DNA from: Hypsibius dujardini
Taxonomy: Eukaryota > Tardigrada > Eutardigrada > Parachela > Hypsibiidae
DNA length: 22,614 nt
Direction: 5' to 3'
Assembly: GCA_001579985.1 (NCBI GenBank)
Contig: LRSR01014205.1
Span: 1-22,614, forward strand
Shown here: one piece after another, positions 1 through 10,150 of the stretch
Position numbering within the stretch: position 1 is the first letter of the stretch
How the letters are laid out: each line of letters starts with the position of its first letter
The notes under the pieces: generated by a model
Database searches by the model: none
Seen by the model: only the letters and a program-made list of their open reading frames with translations
What the model was told of the DNA's origin: nothing
Translations under genes and position numbers: made by a program

Positions 1-1768
1 AATCTCCTATTCTATCCTAAAACATTCTTATCTAAACTTTAAATCACTATAGTACATACCGTTTAAACCTTGTGGTCTAGTAAAAAAAATGTTTTGTGTT
101 TGTTACAAATTAATATATCAGAATATAAAAATTCCGCGTTAATTGGACAAATATGTAGCAAGTACTCCTAATTTCAGCACTTAAAAAAAATCCGGTTTAG
201 ACCAAACCCGATACATATCTGAATATCAGCTTGAAATGCTGTTGCAAGTGTTGAAAAAATTAACTGGCGCATAAACTGGATCTGGCATCTTTCAGGCACT
301 GTTCTGCTTCACACATTTGGAGCGCCTGCTGCTGCGGACAAGAAATCTATTTTCAATCATTAAGCCTAACACCCCACGAGTGTGCATAGAACCCAGCCAA
401 TTAGCCTTTAGACTGAATATTTTAAAGTATATTTGCAGTTGATAGTATATAGGAAAGGTATGAAAGGGAAGGAAGTCGAAGAAGTGATTGAGATTACAGT
501 GAAACATTCTCTTATGTAGTATAGAATTATCAATAGACCAGGATGGACGTGATAATTTCTGCCGACAAAGCGGGACTTTGTACGTTGCAGTATAGTGGAA
601 GTCTGCATATTTTGCCTACGTCAAAGGCGCGTTTCTATTCCGTGCCTTGTCTCGGAACAGTTTCGATATGGGGCAAACGTGTTCAAACGCGCCTGTGACG
701 TACGCAAAATATGAGAACTTTTGCAATAGCTGAGTAAGTAAATTACATTCTGAAGGAATAGATAGTATAGGAAGAAGAGCTATTAACTGACTAGTGCCGC
801 GAAGAAAGAAAGGGGATGGAAACGAAAAGAACCGCGATCGCGACCGCCCGCACAGATAGCTCTTGAAAAAGGGCAACAGGAGCCGAGTCGAGAGGAAGGA
901 CTGCCGGAGTATAGATGAAGGTGGAGATAGTGGGTAGTTGATTGTATGGAGGCGGGAGTTGAAGAGCCAACTAGGCTGCATCAGCTTCAGCTTTGGACGG
1001 CGCGGGCGAGTCAGGCAGACTGATGTCACTCAGGGTGGATGATGTACCGCGAGGAATCCTTTACACAACGCAAAAAGGACTTGTTCGAACTGGAAGCAAG
1101 TCCATGCAGCCGACACGGTTGACTCCGCCGGAGTGACGTGTAACGCAGCATCCACAATCGGGTAGAACTGTCGATAGTATAACTCCAGAAATTTCCTGAA
1201 ATGAGATGCAAAATATCCAAAAGACTTGTTTCAACGGCGATCCTCCAGATGAATGACGAAATGTGCTGCAGGCGGGGATGTAGACGATTCCATCAAAACT
1301 GTCGCCGGAATCGCTGGCTCGCAACCCTCATATGCAGAAAATCCAAAGCGCCGACGTAGCTCATGGAGGAGCAGTCGCAGCTGGTGGTTGATAGTCCGGC
1401 AACGCCATCAAATCCAAAAATAACTCCAAACATAAAAAAATTAGGAAAATTTCCAAAAAAATTGGACGGCAATGAGGAATCACATAAGGGGCCAAACGGG
1501 ATGGGGAAACCGCATAAGTCGTCTGAGTAAAAACCACTTTCTGAACCGGGTGAAAAACCTTTCTACGGGCTTTCCATAGACGCAACTGCAAGCGTGCTAT
1601 GTCTCTTGCGTCCTTTTTTTAAAGTTTGCCGCACGTGTTACATAGTTCAATCTCTTGATGGTTTTTTAGTTCACTAATGCGAAGTACAGTTTGTGTTTCA
1701 TATTCCTTTGTCATTTTTTCGATGAAATTTTTGTGCTCAATATGAATACGAAAAAAACCCAATAATTT
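1..1768. other. No recognised gene (left flank)
   Basis: Bases 1-600 are AT-rich and hold no convincing reading frame. From about 1030 to 1600 the minus strand has several short overlapping open stretches that change frame and contain stops. None has a motif I recognise, so this may be a worn element or old exons. I looked for long terminal repeats of the adjacent gypsy relic here and saw none matching the sequence above 5210. Confidence 0.5.
606..713. repeat. Near-perfect inverted repeat (hairpin)
   Basis: Bases 606-634 and 685-713 are reverse complements over 29 bp with two mismatches. Both arms contain TACGTCA-like and GGCGCGTTT segments. The loop is about 50 bp. It could be a short foldback MITE or a regulatory hairpin; no target duplication is evident. 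Confidence 0.7.
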
Positions 1769-2008
1769 TTAAACCGAAAAGAAATTCACTAATTCTTGAT
1801 ATGAATTAAAGTCCCGCTTCCAGCATTTGTCAAGTTTATGTCTTGGCATGAAAAACGCCATGTAACGGATACCTATGAGCGTGTCTTTATGGTCAATATT
1901 CTCCACCAAGCGTCCATTAACACACGTATCGAAGTGTTCAATTAAGTAGAGGATACCACGGGACCCTGTAAGTAATTCAGTTTTGCTGGAGACAATACGT
2001 CCGAGCAT
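1769..2008 (-). other. Unassigned open stretch, 79 codons
   Basis: A minus-strand open frame lies directly downstream of the integrase remnant of the gypsy relic. It reads as ordinary protein (for example KDTLIGIRYMAFFMPRHK) but lacks integrase core motifs. It may be part of another element joined at the break near 2035, or chance. I do not recognise it. Confidence 0.2.
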
Positions 2009-2034
2009 TTCTACGGAAGCCTTAAGGATCGGAC

Positions 2035-2259
2035 ATGCATCATTCCTATGAATTTCAACGGAGATACTTGCAAAGCCTGCAAGAATCTGCCGGGTTTTCG
2101 AATTGGGTTGTTTTTATGCTGACATGTCTCGCAGCTCGCAACCCAACGCGCCACTTGTTCAATACCGCCTGGTATATAGTACCTGTCGTGGATCCGAGCG
2201 TATGTGCGGAAAACCGCCATGTGTCCCCCACATAACGAGTCATGTGCCTCTTGCAACAC
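2035..2259 (-). pseudogene. Integrase N-terminal zinc finger remnant
   Basis: The minus-strand frame carries the H2C2 zinc-binding domain of gypsy integrases: His pair in EAHDSLCGGH, then the Cys pair in SCETCQ. It continues to SPLKFIGMM, where the catalytic core (D, D-35-E) should begin. Similarity stops abruptly near 2035. The catalytic core is absent, showing a deletion or rearrangement. Confidence 0.8.
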
Positions 2260-2268
2260 CGTTTTTAT

Positions 2269-3912
2269 TTACGATTTAGGAATGATCATTAAAAGAACAG
2301 CTCTTCCATCCCTATCAACCTTTCGATATAGTATTTTATCTTTCGAAATGTAAAATAGCGGTTTTTGTCTCTGCCGACTGTCAATGCATTGTGATTTCAA
2401 AATGTCGATTAAAAGTTTACAAAACAATTCATTGTGTTGATGCGTCTTTACATCAAAACTAACATTATTCATACAAGGAAGTTCCATGCTATTTTCGGAT
2501 GGTCCATTTGCATTGTATCTTGACAATTTATCGGCCACAACATTAAACCGATCTGGCCTATATATAGCCTTGAAGTCATAGGGACTTAACCGCAGGACCC
2601 ATCGTGCCAAACGGCCTGTTGGATTTTTTGTTTTAGCAGTGTGGCAATGGCCATATGATCAGTGTGCAATTTATACGGAAGACTAAATACATAATGATGA
2701 AATTTCTTAAATGCAAACACAACAGCTAACAGTTCCGATTCCGTAACTCCATAATTTTTTTGGCATTTGTTTGTTGCCTTGGCAGCAAATGCAATGACCT
2801 GTTCGTGTTTGCCGTCTTTCTGAATACAAACTGCAACCAACCCGTCTGCACTTGCATCTGTGGCCAGTTCGACCGGTTGGCTTGAAAGGTAGTGTGCCAG
2901 AATGGGTGCAGTTATGAGTTTCGTTTTGAGAGTTTCGAAAGCGGATTGCTGTGCTGGTTGCCAAATAAAAGGCACATCCTTACGGGTCAGCGCTGTCAAG
3001 GGTCCGGCAGTGGAAGCATAATCATAGATGTACCTTCTGCAATAACTTGTCATGCCCAATAAACAGCGAACAGCTTTAGAGTTCCCGATATTGGGAAGTT
3101 TTGCACAGCATAAAATTTATTATCAGGAGCAATTCCAAGGGCTAGCGCCTGGTGACCTGAAAATTTACGGATTCCCACCCAATTTCGCATTTTTTGAGTT
3201 TAATTTTTAAACCATATCTGGCCAACCTGTTTAGTACTATGTCCAAATGAATCATGTGTATTTCTTACGTTTCGGAATGTATTATAAAATCATCAATGAA
3301 TGAGAGAACAAAATTCCCATTAATGTCCTTGAAAACTTAGTCGATAACTTTTACAAATGTAACTGGAGCATTGCATAAGCCAAAAGACATACGCTCAAAG
3401 CGATACATACCGCTGTTTACATACCAGGAACAAAAAAGCGGTTTTGTCATTGTCCTCTTCTGCTATTTCAATAATAAAGTATTCGCAATACAAATTGAGA
3501 GTTATGAAAAACTTACTACAATGCATTGAATCAAACAATACCTGAATATTTCCTGTTGAATACATATCTTTTTGAATACACGCATTAAGGGGTCAAAAAT
3601 CAATTGCTATGCGTTTGTTCCATCCTTTTTGGGAACACAACACAGTTGCTGCGCCGGACTGAAAGTTCGCAAAGGCTGCTTGAACGGTCTGGCATCTCCC
3701 GTTTCGATGTGGTGTTTTTCTATAGTACAATGACCAAAACGGTTTGTTCTGGTAAGGAGCGCTCCTTTGTTCTGGATGCATACCCGCACTATCTCGTTTT
3801 TTTGTTTCTCCGTAAGCTGACTAGCCATAGGTATCTCTCCCTTAACAATATTGCGTCCCATTTCGCCTGGAACCCAAAATTTATTCACGTTTGCTACATA
3901 AAGAAGCCACAT
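2269..3912 (-). pseudogene. Reverse transcriptase-RNase H remnant
   Basis: The N-terminal RT part (3912-3607) shows ETGDARPFKQ and the PAQQ and PKKDG motifs typical of gypsy RT. Near 3275-3310 the active-site loop reads F-I-D-D, a variant of Y-x-D-D. The thumb (LGMTSYCRRYI) and RNase H follow at 3059-2586 with the acidic residues in ATDASADG, TESELLAVV and LHTDH. The RNase H tail (YRPDRFNVVADKLSR) lies at 2610-2520 in another frame. Several frameshifts and stops break the gene. The family reaction is RNA- and DNA-templated DNA synthesis; this copy is dead. Confidence 0.85.
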
Positions 3913-4289
3913 CTCTTCTTTATCTTACGTTTCGTCTAATTCCTGTTCCCCATCCAACTCCGTTAACTCAAAAATACAATCGTTCTGCACTATTAGTTCC
4001 GATTGGGCCGGCGTTTCGTTGCAAGTGGGCGTGCCGTCCTCCATTTCAATTTTCACCTCTCCGCTTTCATTTGTTATAAAATTTACCTGTGGAATTACAG
4101 CGCAATTTATTGCTTCCTACATGGTATCTTCCTTAAAATTGATAAGCAAATTGTTTTAAAAGTCCCACAACAACGGGGTATTTTTAAAAAATTCACTCCC
4201 AGCAATAATTCAAAACCAAAATTCTTTACTACGGCACAAATCCCACTGTATCTCCCGAAAGAACACAAGCAATAGACCCCTCCCATTTT

Positions 4290-4437
4290 TCGGTTCTCAT
4301 ACCACGACTTTCTGAGCAAGACTGAGATACACCGCTAAGTTCATTACCACTATTTACTACTGCAGTTACCACTTCATCATTCAATAGTACCCGACACGTG
4401 ACCGCCCCAGTAAAACCAACTACTTCGATGGGCTTTA
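4290..4437 (-). pseudogene. Retroviral-type aspartic protease remnant
   Basis: A short minus-strand frame continues from gag into a pepsin-like retroelement protease, with the pattern CRVLLNDEVV followed by the active-site loop. The catalytic Asp of the D-S/T-G triad reads as Asn (VVNSGNE), so the enzyme would be inactive even without the surrounding stops. It belongs to the gypsy relic. Confidence 0.6.
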
Positions 4438-5210
4438 AATCCGTACTACAGCTGCACGGTGTGAGTTTAAATTATTAGTAAACTGCCTACCCATTTGTCG
4501 GGTTTGCTGGGTATTGTGTACAGTTTGAGTTCCGTTAGTCACCGCTTCCGAATATGCGTGAGGTGGTGTGTTATCCCGTACTGCTTCGTATTGCACTGGT
4601 TCATTTGTCTGTGGTTGATTATTTCGATACGTATCACCTTGTACAGTAAAATTTGGTTTCTGTGGCGGACCACCCCTATTACGACCAAAATTCTGCCACG
4701 TATTCTGCTGATTTGTCCGAGACATACAGGCCCTTGCTATATGCCTCGTCTGTTTGCATTCATAACATTGCTGCTGCCCATCCTGCGTTATGGATCTATT
4801 ACGCGATAGTGTACGATAATTATTCTATCGGTAAAGCCCTTCTTTGCTGTCATCACTGGCCATCTGCTGACCAAGTAAGAAAGATAACCGCGTTATCTGT
4901 TGTTTGAGCTTTTCAAGCTCGGCTGTCTGATTGGCGTCTAACCATTTCCATCCTCGTGTGGCTGGCCACTGAAGGTCAAAAGATCTTTCAAATTCACATG
5001 GATATTTTGGGGTCTTGCCGGTAGGTTTTGCTGTAAACCAACAACTAAAGCAGCTACTCCAGCCGCGTCAAGTACTTGAGGAACAGCCATCACGGCAGCC
5101 TGTAGTTCGTCATGCAAGTTTCCTTGTTCAGGTTCTAAAACGTTGTCGAGTTCTTGTAAATTCTCGTCTTCGGAATTTTTAAGATCCTGAACTAAAGATT
5201 CATAACGCAA
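4437..5210 (-). pseudogene. gag remnant with CCHC zinc knuckle
   Basis: Gag packages retroelement RNA. The clearest sign is a zinc knuckle at 4726-4767 on the minus strand with spacing C-x2-C-x4-H-x4-C (starts CYEC). A Gln/Asn/Pro-rich tail follows. Upstream, an acidic stretch (5210-4938) ends near LLTFSGQPHEDGNG, a typical gag motif, then shifts frame into WLDANQTAELEKLKQQ. An in-frame stop lies just before the knuckle. The matrix/capsid portion is much shorter than usual. It cannot make a working protein. Confidence 0.8.
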
Positions 5211-5384
5211 TTATTTGCCGCTAACTGCAGTTGAGGGAGCTCTGAGTTCACTGAATGTCCCCATAAAAAAAATAGACTCACCCGTACAGATAAGTTCGTT
5301 ATCACAAATAAATTTTCGGTACTCGGACTCCAATTGTAGCGCCCACACACGTCAACCTCACAATAATTTTATTCCAACGAAACG

Positions 5385-6239
5385 AAAGTCTCATCTGCAA
5401 GATCGAACATCAAATGCTTCAAGAAAATCAAGCGCAACCTCATCCCCGAGACCCAAAAGGAAGCGCGGCGGAAAGGCGTCATGAATCTCCGCAAGACCAT
5501 CCGGATGTCGGACGTTCCCAACATGCTCTTCTTGGATGAATGCTACATTTGTGTTGGCAAGTACTTTAATCATTGAAACAAACGATGTTACGGATATTCG
5601 CTGGGGACAATTGGCGATGGGAAGAAGTTCAAGCAATTTCCCAAGACAGCTTTGTGCGATGGTTTTTGGCGCCGTTTCTTTTTCCGGTCGATCTCCCCTC
5701 GTTGTTTTGAAGTCCGGTTTCAGCCTGAACCAGCATACCTACAAGGACAGCTGCCTAAAACCGATGTTGGAGGACCTCCCCTACGGCCTGAAAGCAAATT
5801 CGGCGATTTTGTATCAAGACAAAGCACCGTGCCACGCGGCAGGAACTGTGCAGGCCTTTTTGAAAGAAAAAATGCCCTGCTTCATCCCGAACGCCGATAT
5901 CCCGCCCAACAGCCCCGATCTCAATCCCCTCGATTATTGTGTGTGGAGCCTACTGAAGGAGCGTGTCAACAAACACGGACTCATCTCCAGCTTCGACCGA
6001 TTGGCCAAGATATTGAAGGACGAATGGGAGGCCATTTCGCAGCAAGTGATTCAGGACAGCATCAATTCCTGGATGTCCCGGGTTCGCAAGGTGGAGGCTC
6101 TCATATTGAGTAAACTCTTTTTTGTTTCCGGTAGAAGACTTATTTCTCTTTTTTTTGGTATTTTTTGGTAATTTTTTGACGAAATTTTGTAAATAAAAAA
6201 AGAAGAAAAAGTTTGTGCCAAAATGAAGCCCGCACCTGG
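5385..6239 (+). mobile_element. 5'-truncated DD37D (maT-type) mariner relic
   Basis: A Tc1/mariner-superfamily transposase remnant on the plus strand ends in a likely 3' inverted terminal repeat around 6211-6239 (outer end CCAGGTGCGGGC on the complement) next to a TA at 6240-6241. An AATAAA lies at 6192-6197. No matching left terminal repeat is visible, and the N-terminal DNA-binding half of the transposase is missing. The copy is truncated and non-autonomous. Confidence 0.8.
5400..6171 (+). pseudogene. mariner transposase, catalytic part, broken
   Basis: The first catalytic Asp region reads MLFLDECYICVGKYFNH at 5523-5573 and is followed at once by an in-frame TGA. Near 5650 the frame shifts by one, into an open frame with VFGAVSFSGRSPLV, YQDKAPCHA (second Asp) and NSPDLNPLDYCVWS (third Asp). 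Thirty-seven residues separate the second and third Asp, which defines the DD37D (maT) clade. The C-terminal part runs to a stop at 6171. Stop, frameshift and missing N-terminus make it a pseudogene. Confidence 0.85.
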
Positions 6240-6396
6240 TAATCTATTAATAACTAACTGTCAGTAACTGCCAGCCGATGATGTGTGTACTTAGTGGGTA
6301 CCACCCAACAACCATAACGCACCCAGCGGAGCATCCATCGTCCAGAACGATAACCGGAAACAACATGACTGGAAACAACAACAACACAACACACTA

Positions 6397-6793
6397 CTTG
6401 CAGGTTACTTGCAAACTTTTGATTTGACTTACCGTGAGCCGCAAGACTACACATGCTATAAAGTTATAATTTCTTAAAGCAAAAACCGGCCAAAATCTGG
6501 TCACCAAACACAAAGAAATGACTGCATTCATTTGAATATTATAATATATTATATATATCCATTTGCAAGTATATTTAAAAATTAAGACTGAAATTTGGCA
6601 CAATGGAAACTGAAAACGGGTGACAGACTGAAATCAACCGAAGAAAGTGACAACAAATGAAGATTTCTAGGCAACGAAATTCGTAATGCGTGAATTGAGT
6701 TGATTAAATGATAAGCCGGTTTAAAGTTTTCATCAGTCAAACAACGTGTAATCTTGATTGTCAAACCACAAAAGTTTGCAAGTAACCTGCAAA
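6397..6793. mobile_element. MITE with ~30-bp terminal inverted repeats
   Basis: TGCAGGTTACTTGCAAAC at the left (from 6399) recurs as its reverse complement at the right (about 6770-6790). The match extends about 30 bp inward (6399-6428 against 6760-6791) with a small indel. The interior is AT-rich and non-coding. A TA near 6395 would suit a Tc1/mariner-type element, but the duplication is not clean, so outer edges are approximate. Confidence 0.7.
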
Positions 6794-7039
6794 CAGATGT
6801 ACTTCGTGTCTTACACCAGCGAAGCTACAACGACGACGGTGGTAAATTTCGGTGGTAAAAAAAACTCTTAATCTGGAGAGTGCTTACAGTACATTTGTCT
6901 TTCCGGAAACGATTCTTCTCTCACTTTCTCATTTATTTTTCCGAAATTCTTTTAAAACAAAGGGACACGTTCGTTATACCCAAGCAGCTTTTTTCAGGTT
7001 TTTTAACCCCTCGTCGGATATATCTAGAATTCTAGGTAC

Positions 7040-7050
7040 TTTATTTATTT
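7040..7050 (-). terminator. Candidate poly(A) signal of serine protease
   Basis: The minus strand reads AATAAATAAA here, about 230 nt past the protease stop codon. It is the nearest downstream AATAAA on that strand. Confidence 0.5.
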
Positions 7051-7278
7051 CTGTAATTGCCAGAGATTTTTTTACGGCCACTCGTGTCTGATGCGATCAA
7101 TACTTGTACAATAGGGAGCAATTATTACTCAATGTAGACCTTCACAGAAATGTTTATAAATACATCGATAGCGCCAGATCCAACTCATGCAGAGTTCTAT
7201 CGATTAATTCTAAACTTATTCCCATCGCGCAGAAAGAAAAAAAACGTTTAATACTACTGAAGATCATGCGGCTGGATA

Positions 7279-8622
7279 TCAAGTCAGGGTGTTTCCGGTC
7301 ACTGCACTGATCCAGTTCAGGTAGCTCGCGACTCGCGTATACACCGCGGGTTTCCCAGGAAAGCCACACCTGAAACGAGTGCAATCATTCAACTATTATA
7401 TAACAACAAATAAAAATTATTTGTACAATATTGAAATTCTGAATGAATTGAATTGGAATACCCTTTGTCCCAGCCGTAACTGACAAGACCTTCGAGAATC
7501 CATCTTCCAGTTCGTTCCTCTAAACAGACTAATGGTCCACCGCTGTCTCCCTACAACAACAAAAAACTTTTTTTTGCTACATATAATTTTAGTGTAATTT
7601 TGGTAAAAAATTTGAGAAAATTTAATGCAATACTGCTAAAATACCTTGCAGGCATCTATTTTGCCTTCAAGGTATCCCGCGCAGATGTTGGTATTCTTCA
7701 CACCATAACCCCAGTAACTCCGTTCACGGCATTCGTTGCGGGCAATGATGCCCACTCGAGCTTGACGCAAGACATTGCTGTAGGGTGAGTTTCCCGCGCC
7801 GGTCAAGCCCCAACCGGTCACGTAGCAGGTATTTCCCGGGGACGGATCGTCATTCGTCCCAGGCAGGCAGACCGTGGAGACACGGGGGCCCCACGTGGGA
7901 GGCCGTGCCAATCTTAGTATTGCAATGTCGTTGGCGAAGTGATTGTGCTGGGCGTATTGCTCTTGTATACGGTAGCGGACGACGGGAATGTCTTCCTGAC
8001 CGCGCTCGAATATGGAAGAGTCATGGTCGCCGATGCGGACGACGTACTGAGCATTTGGACCTCTGAAAACGGGAACACTTCATGTGATGCAATTGTGCCA
8101 AACTAACGAACACACACACAGACACAGACACAGACACAGACACAGACACAGACACAGACACAGACACAGACACAGACACAGACACAGACACAGACACAGA
8201 CTTACAGACAAACAGACACAGACACACAGACACAGGCAACACTGTTTACACAACGTCCAAACATTTCATACGAATCAAGGCAATGCGCGGCCGTAATGAC
8301 GTATTTCTCGCTGAGAATGCTACCGCCACATATCCACGAAATAAACCCGCCATTTTGTCGTACTCCCAATCGAACTTGCCATGGCCACCCACCAGACACT
8401 GCCTCTCGCCCTCCTGTAACCATGTAGCGTATACAGTTGATCGAAACAGCAAGGCCAGCAGCCCTTAATAAGAACCATACCGGTGAGATGAGAAAGGTCT
8501 TGTCTCCGTTGGCCGCATTGTCCCGCTCCCAGTGCTGACAGAGGGAAGACGCTTACACACAGGAAGCGCACAATGTTTTCCAAAAGTTGTGCCGTTAAAA
8601 ACATTTGCATAGTTTTACTCAT
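7279..8622 (-). CDS. Secreted trypsin-like serine protease (S1A), 5 exons
   Basis: Exons on the minus strand: 8622-8481, 8413-8272, 8062-7645, 7550-7462, 7369-7279. All junctions are GT-AG and keep frame, giving 293 aa. An N-terminal hydrophobic segment (about residues 17-31) suggests secretion. The catalytic triad is complete: His91 in TAAHC, Asp140 in NDIAIL, Ser237 in GDSGGP. Asp231, six residues before the Ser, predicts cleavage after Lys/Arg. The C-terminus CGFPGKPAVYTRV...YLNWI is standard. The family cleaves peptide bonds outside the cell (digestion, immunity, development); the target is unknown. Oddly, the usual Arg-Ile-Val-Gly-Gly activation site reads HLTGG (45-49), built across the first intron. 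The start could also be Met5. Confidence 0.93.
8110..8237. repeat. (CAGACA)n hexamer microsatellite
   Basis: ACAGAC-type hexamer units run almost perfectly from 8110 to 8201 and continue imperfectly to 8237. The array lies wholly in protease intron 2 (8063-8271) and accounts for most of its 209 nt. The long open frames seen across it are artefacts of a stop-free repeat. Confidence 0.95.
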
Positions 8623-8927
8623 TACGACTAAAAAAGCGTGAAAAAAGAAGCTAACTCTCGAATTAAATAATCCCGAACCCGCACCGCAAGCTCATTGCTT
8701 TACAGTAGATGTAGCCCGCCGTTTACGTATTTGCCTCGGCTGCACACAGTCACGGACTGTTTATACGCGGAAGATGTCTCCATGCTTCCACCGCCATTGT
8801 TGACTGTTGGACTAGAACTTGCAGTTGGCGATCGGTTCACCTTCCTTCCTGATGCTGCGTGTTCAACGACCCAGGAAGAGGCAGAAGGAACCGTCCAACC
8901 GCAAGGGCATCATGCCTCGTGGGAGTA
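8623..8927. other. Protease 5' flank, no gene seen
   Basis: Upstream region of the minus-strand protease. A short plus-strand open frame (8695-8928) has no recognisable domain and runs into the minisatellite. No clear TATA box was seen. Confidence 0.4.
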
Positions 8928-9179
8928 AGCGCTGAGTGCTGAGCAAGCGCCGAGTGCAGAGTAAGCGCTGAGTGCTGAGTAAGCGCTGAGTGCTGAGTAA
9001 GCGCTGAGTGCTGAGTAAGCGCTGAGCGCTGAGTAAGCGCCGAGTGCAGAGTAAGCGCTGAGCGCTGCGTAAGCGCCGAGTGCAGAGTAAGCGCCGAGTG
9101 CAGAGTAAGCGCCGAGTGCAGAGTAAGCGCCGAGTGCAGAGTAAGCGCCGAGTGCTGAGTAAGCGCCGAGTGCTGAGTT
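8928..9179. repeat. 18-bp minisatellite, 14 copies
   Basis: Fourteen head-to-tail copies of AGCGCYGAGTGCWGAGTA occupy exactly 252 bp. Variants alternate between CTGAGTGCTG and CCGAGTGCAG forms, with a block of four identical copies (units 9-12), as expected from unequal exchange. Because the unit is 18 bp with no stop on the minus strand, all three minus frames stay open; these are not taken as genes. It starts about 305 bp upstream of the protease start codon. Confidence 0.97.
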
Positions 9180-9882
9180 TGCAAACGTGAGCGCGAGCAC
9201 GAGCATTGAAGCTAATAAGGAGTTTGTTGTTGTTCTTTTTATGTATCAACACAGATTTCATTAAATCGTACGTTAAATACGTTCATTCTGTTTTTCCGGT
9301 CTCCAAAATTCAACCTCTTCCAAACCTATTCGGTTTGAACTTTTTAATCTGGAAAAACATGTTTATTCCAACCATGCCACAGGGAAAGGTAGGCCGTTTC
9401 GTCTTTTTTTTCTCTCAGAACCAGCTGATCGCAATCGTAGCGTGTGCAGCACTGACGATCGAAGAAAGTGAGAGGGCTGGCATTTTGCCACAGATGATGT
9501 TGCAACATTCAAAGTCACCGGATTGGTTCATTGGTTGTGCAAAACGCAAGTGACGCGTGTACCTGGTTGTATGAAGTGCGACACGTGCGCCCCCTGCTTC
9601 CCCCCCTCGCCGAATTAAAAGCGATTTCGACGTTCGCTGACTTAAAAGTTTCACCTCGTACCGTACCGTACCGTACCGTAGTACTTGTAGTGCACTGCAG
9701 ATCAATAGCTGTTACTGACTGAATTGAATTGCATTGACGATTGCCGCTCAAGTGGGTTTCGAGCAACTAAATTAATTGACTAATCAAAAGTCTAAATTCA
9801 TAAAAAGAATGAGCAAATTGTTAGTCCTAATTCTTCTGGTTGATATCAGTAAGACGCCGTAAAGTATACCAAGTATTCACCT
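9180..9882. other. Mostly empty; one doubtful small ORF
   Basis: A plus-strand open frame from ATG 9359 to 9553 contains NQLIAIVACAALTIEESERA after a pyrimidine-rich CAG that could be a splice acceptor. It might be an old exon or a fragment of a transposase-type protein, but I cannot name it. A pentanucleotide repeat, (CCGTA)n, lies at 9656-9680. Nothing else was recognised. Confidence 0.2.
9656..9680. repeat. (CCGTA)5 microsatellite
   Basis: Five perfect pentanucleotide units in intergenic DNA. Confidence 0.9.
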
Positions 9883-10132
9883 TTGGCTAGAAAAATCGGG
9901 ACGCTCAATTTGTCAGGAGGCAATTTGTTACCACAAGGCTGCAGGCTGCTTTGATTTGAGGCGGAAATATTTGGCCACAAGACTACATGTGCAATCTCTG
10001 TTGCGCAAATGCGCAGTGTAATCTTGTGGCCAACTATTCCGCCTCAAATCAAAGCACTTTTTTGTATAGCCTGCAGCCTTGTGGTAACAAATTGTCGTTT
10101 GATAAATCGAGCGTCCCGATTTTTCTGACCAA
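9883..10132. mobile_element. 250-bp long-hairpin (foldback) MITE
   Basis: The left arm (9883-9985) and right arm (about 10018-10132) are reverse complements over roughly 100 bp with a few indels. The outer ends read TTGG(CT or TC)AGAAAAATCGGG. The loop is only about 30 bp. Shared blocks include ACCACAAGGCTGCAGGCT and TTTGATTTGAGGCGGAA. No obvious target duplication is seen. An RNA copy would fold into one long stem. Confidence 0.9.
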
Positions 10133-10150
10133 CGGCCTACGAACTGTATA

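Larger units (their letters stand above)
2035..5210 (-). mobile_element. Degenerate Ty3/gypsy retrotransposon
   Basis: Reading the minus strand from 5210 to 2035 gives the order gag, zinc knuckle, aspartic protease, reverse transcriptase, RNase H, integrase zinc finger. This is Ty3/gypsy order. Each part is recognisable but broken by stops and frameshifts. The gag core is short and the integrase catalytic core is missing. I found no long terminal repeats or primer-binding site, so this is a dead internal fragment. A mariner relic lies just beyond its gag end. Confidence 0.9.

Noticed and set aside
1026-1591. Minus-strand open stretches at 1.0-1.6 kb
   Set aside because: Frames are short and broken and show no motif or splice-supported model. 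Left as unassigned.
1-1770. 3' LTR of the gypsy relic
   Set aside because: No sequence here matched the region beyond the gag start, and no TG...CA-bounded repeat was visible by eye.
8928-9179. CRISPR-like repeat array
   Set aside because: Units are contiguous with no spacers and the locus is eukaryotic, so it is a minisatellite.
8837-9261. Three long minus-strand repeat ORFs (ALTQHS, LGAYSA, RRLLCT types)
   Set aside because: All three frames of the same 18-bp minisatellite are open, so openness carries no coding signal.
9359-9553. Small plus-strand gene with a 30-nt intron (GTAGG...CTCAG)
   Set aside because: The intron would be below the usual minimum and the protein is unrecognised; noted only as a doubtful ORF.
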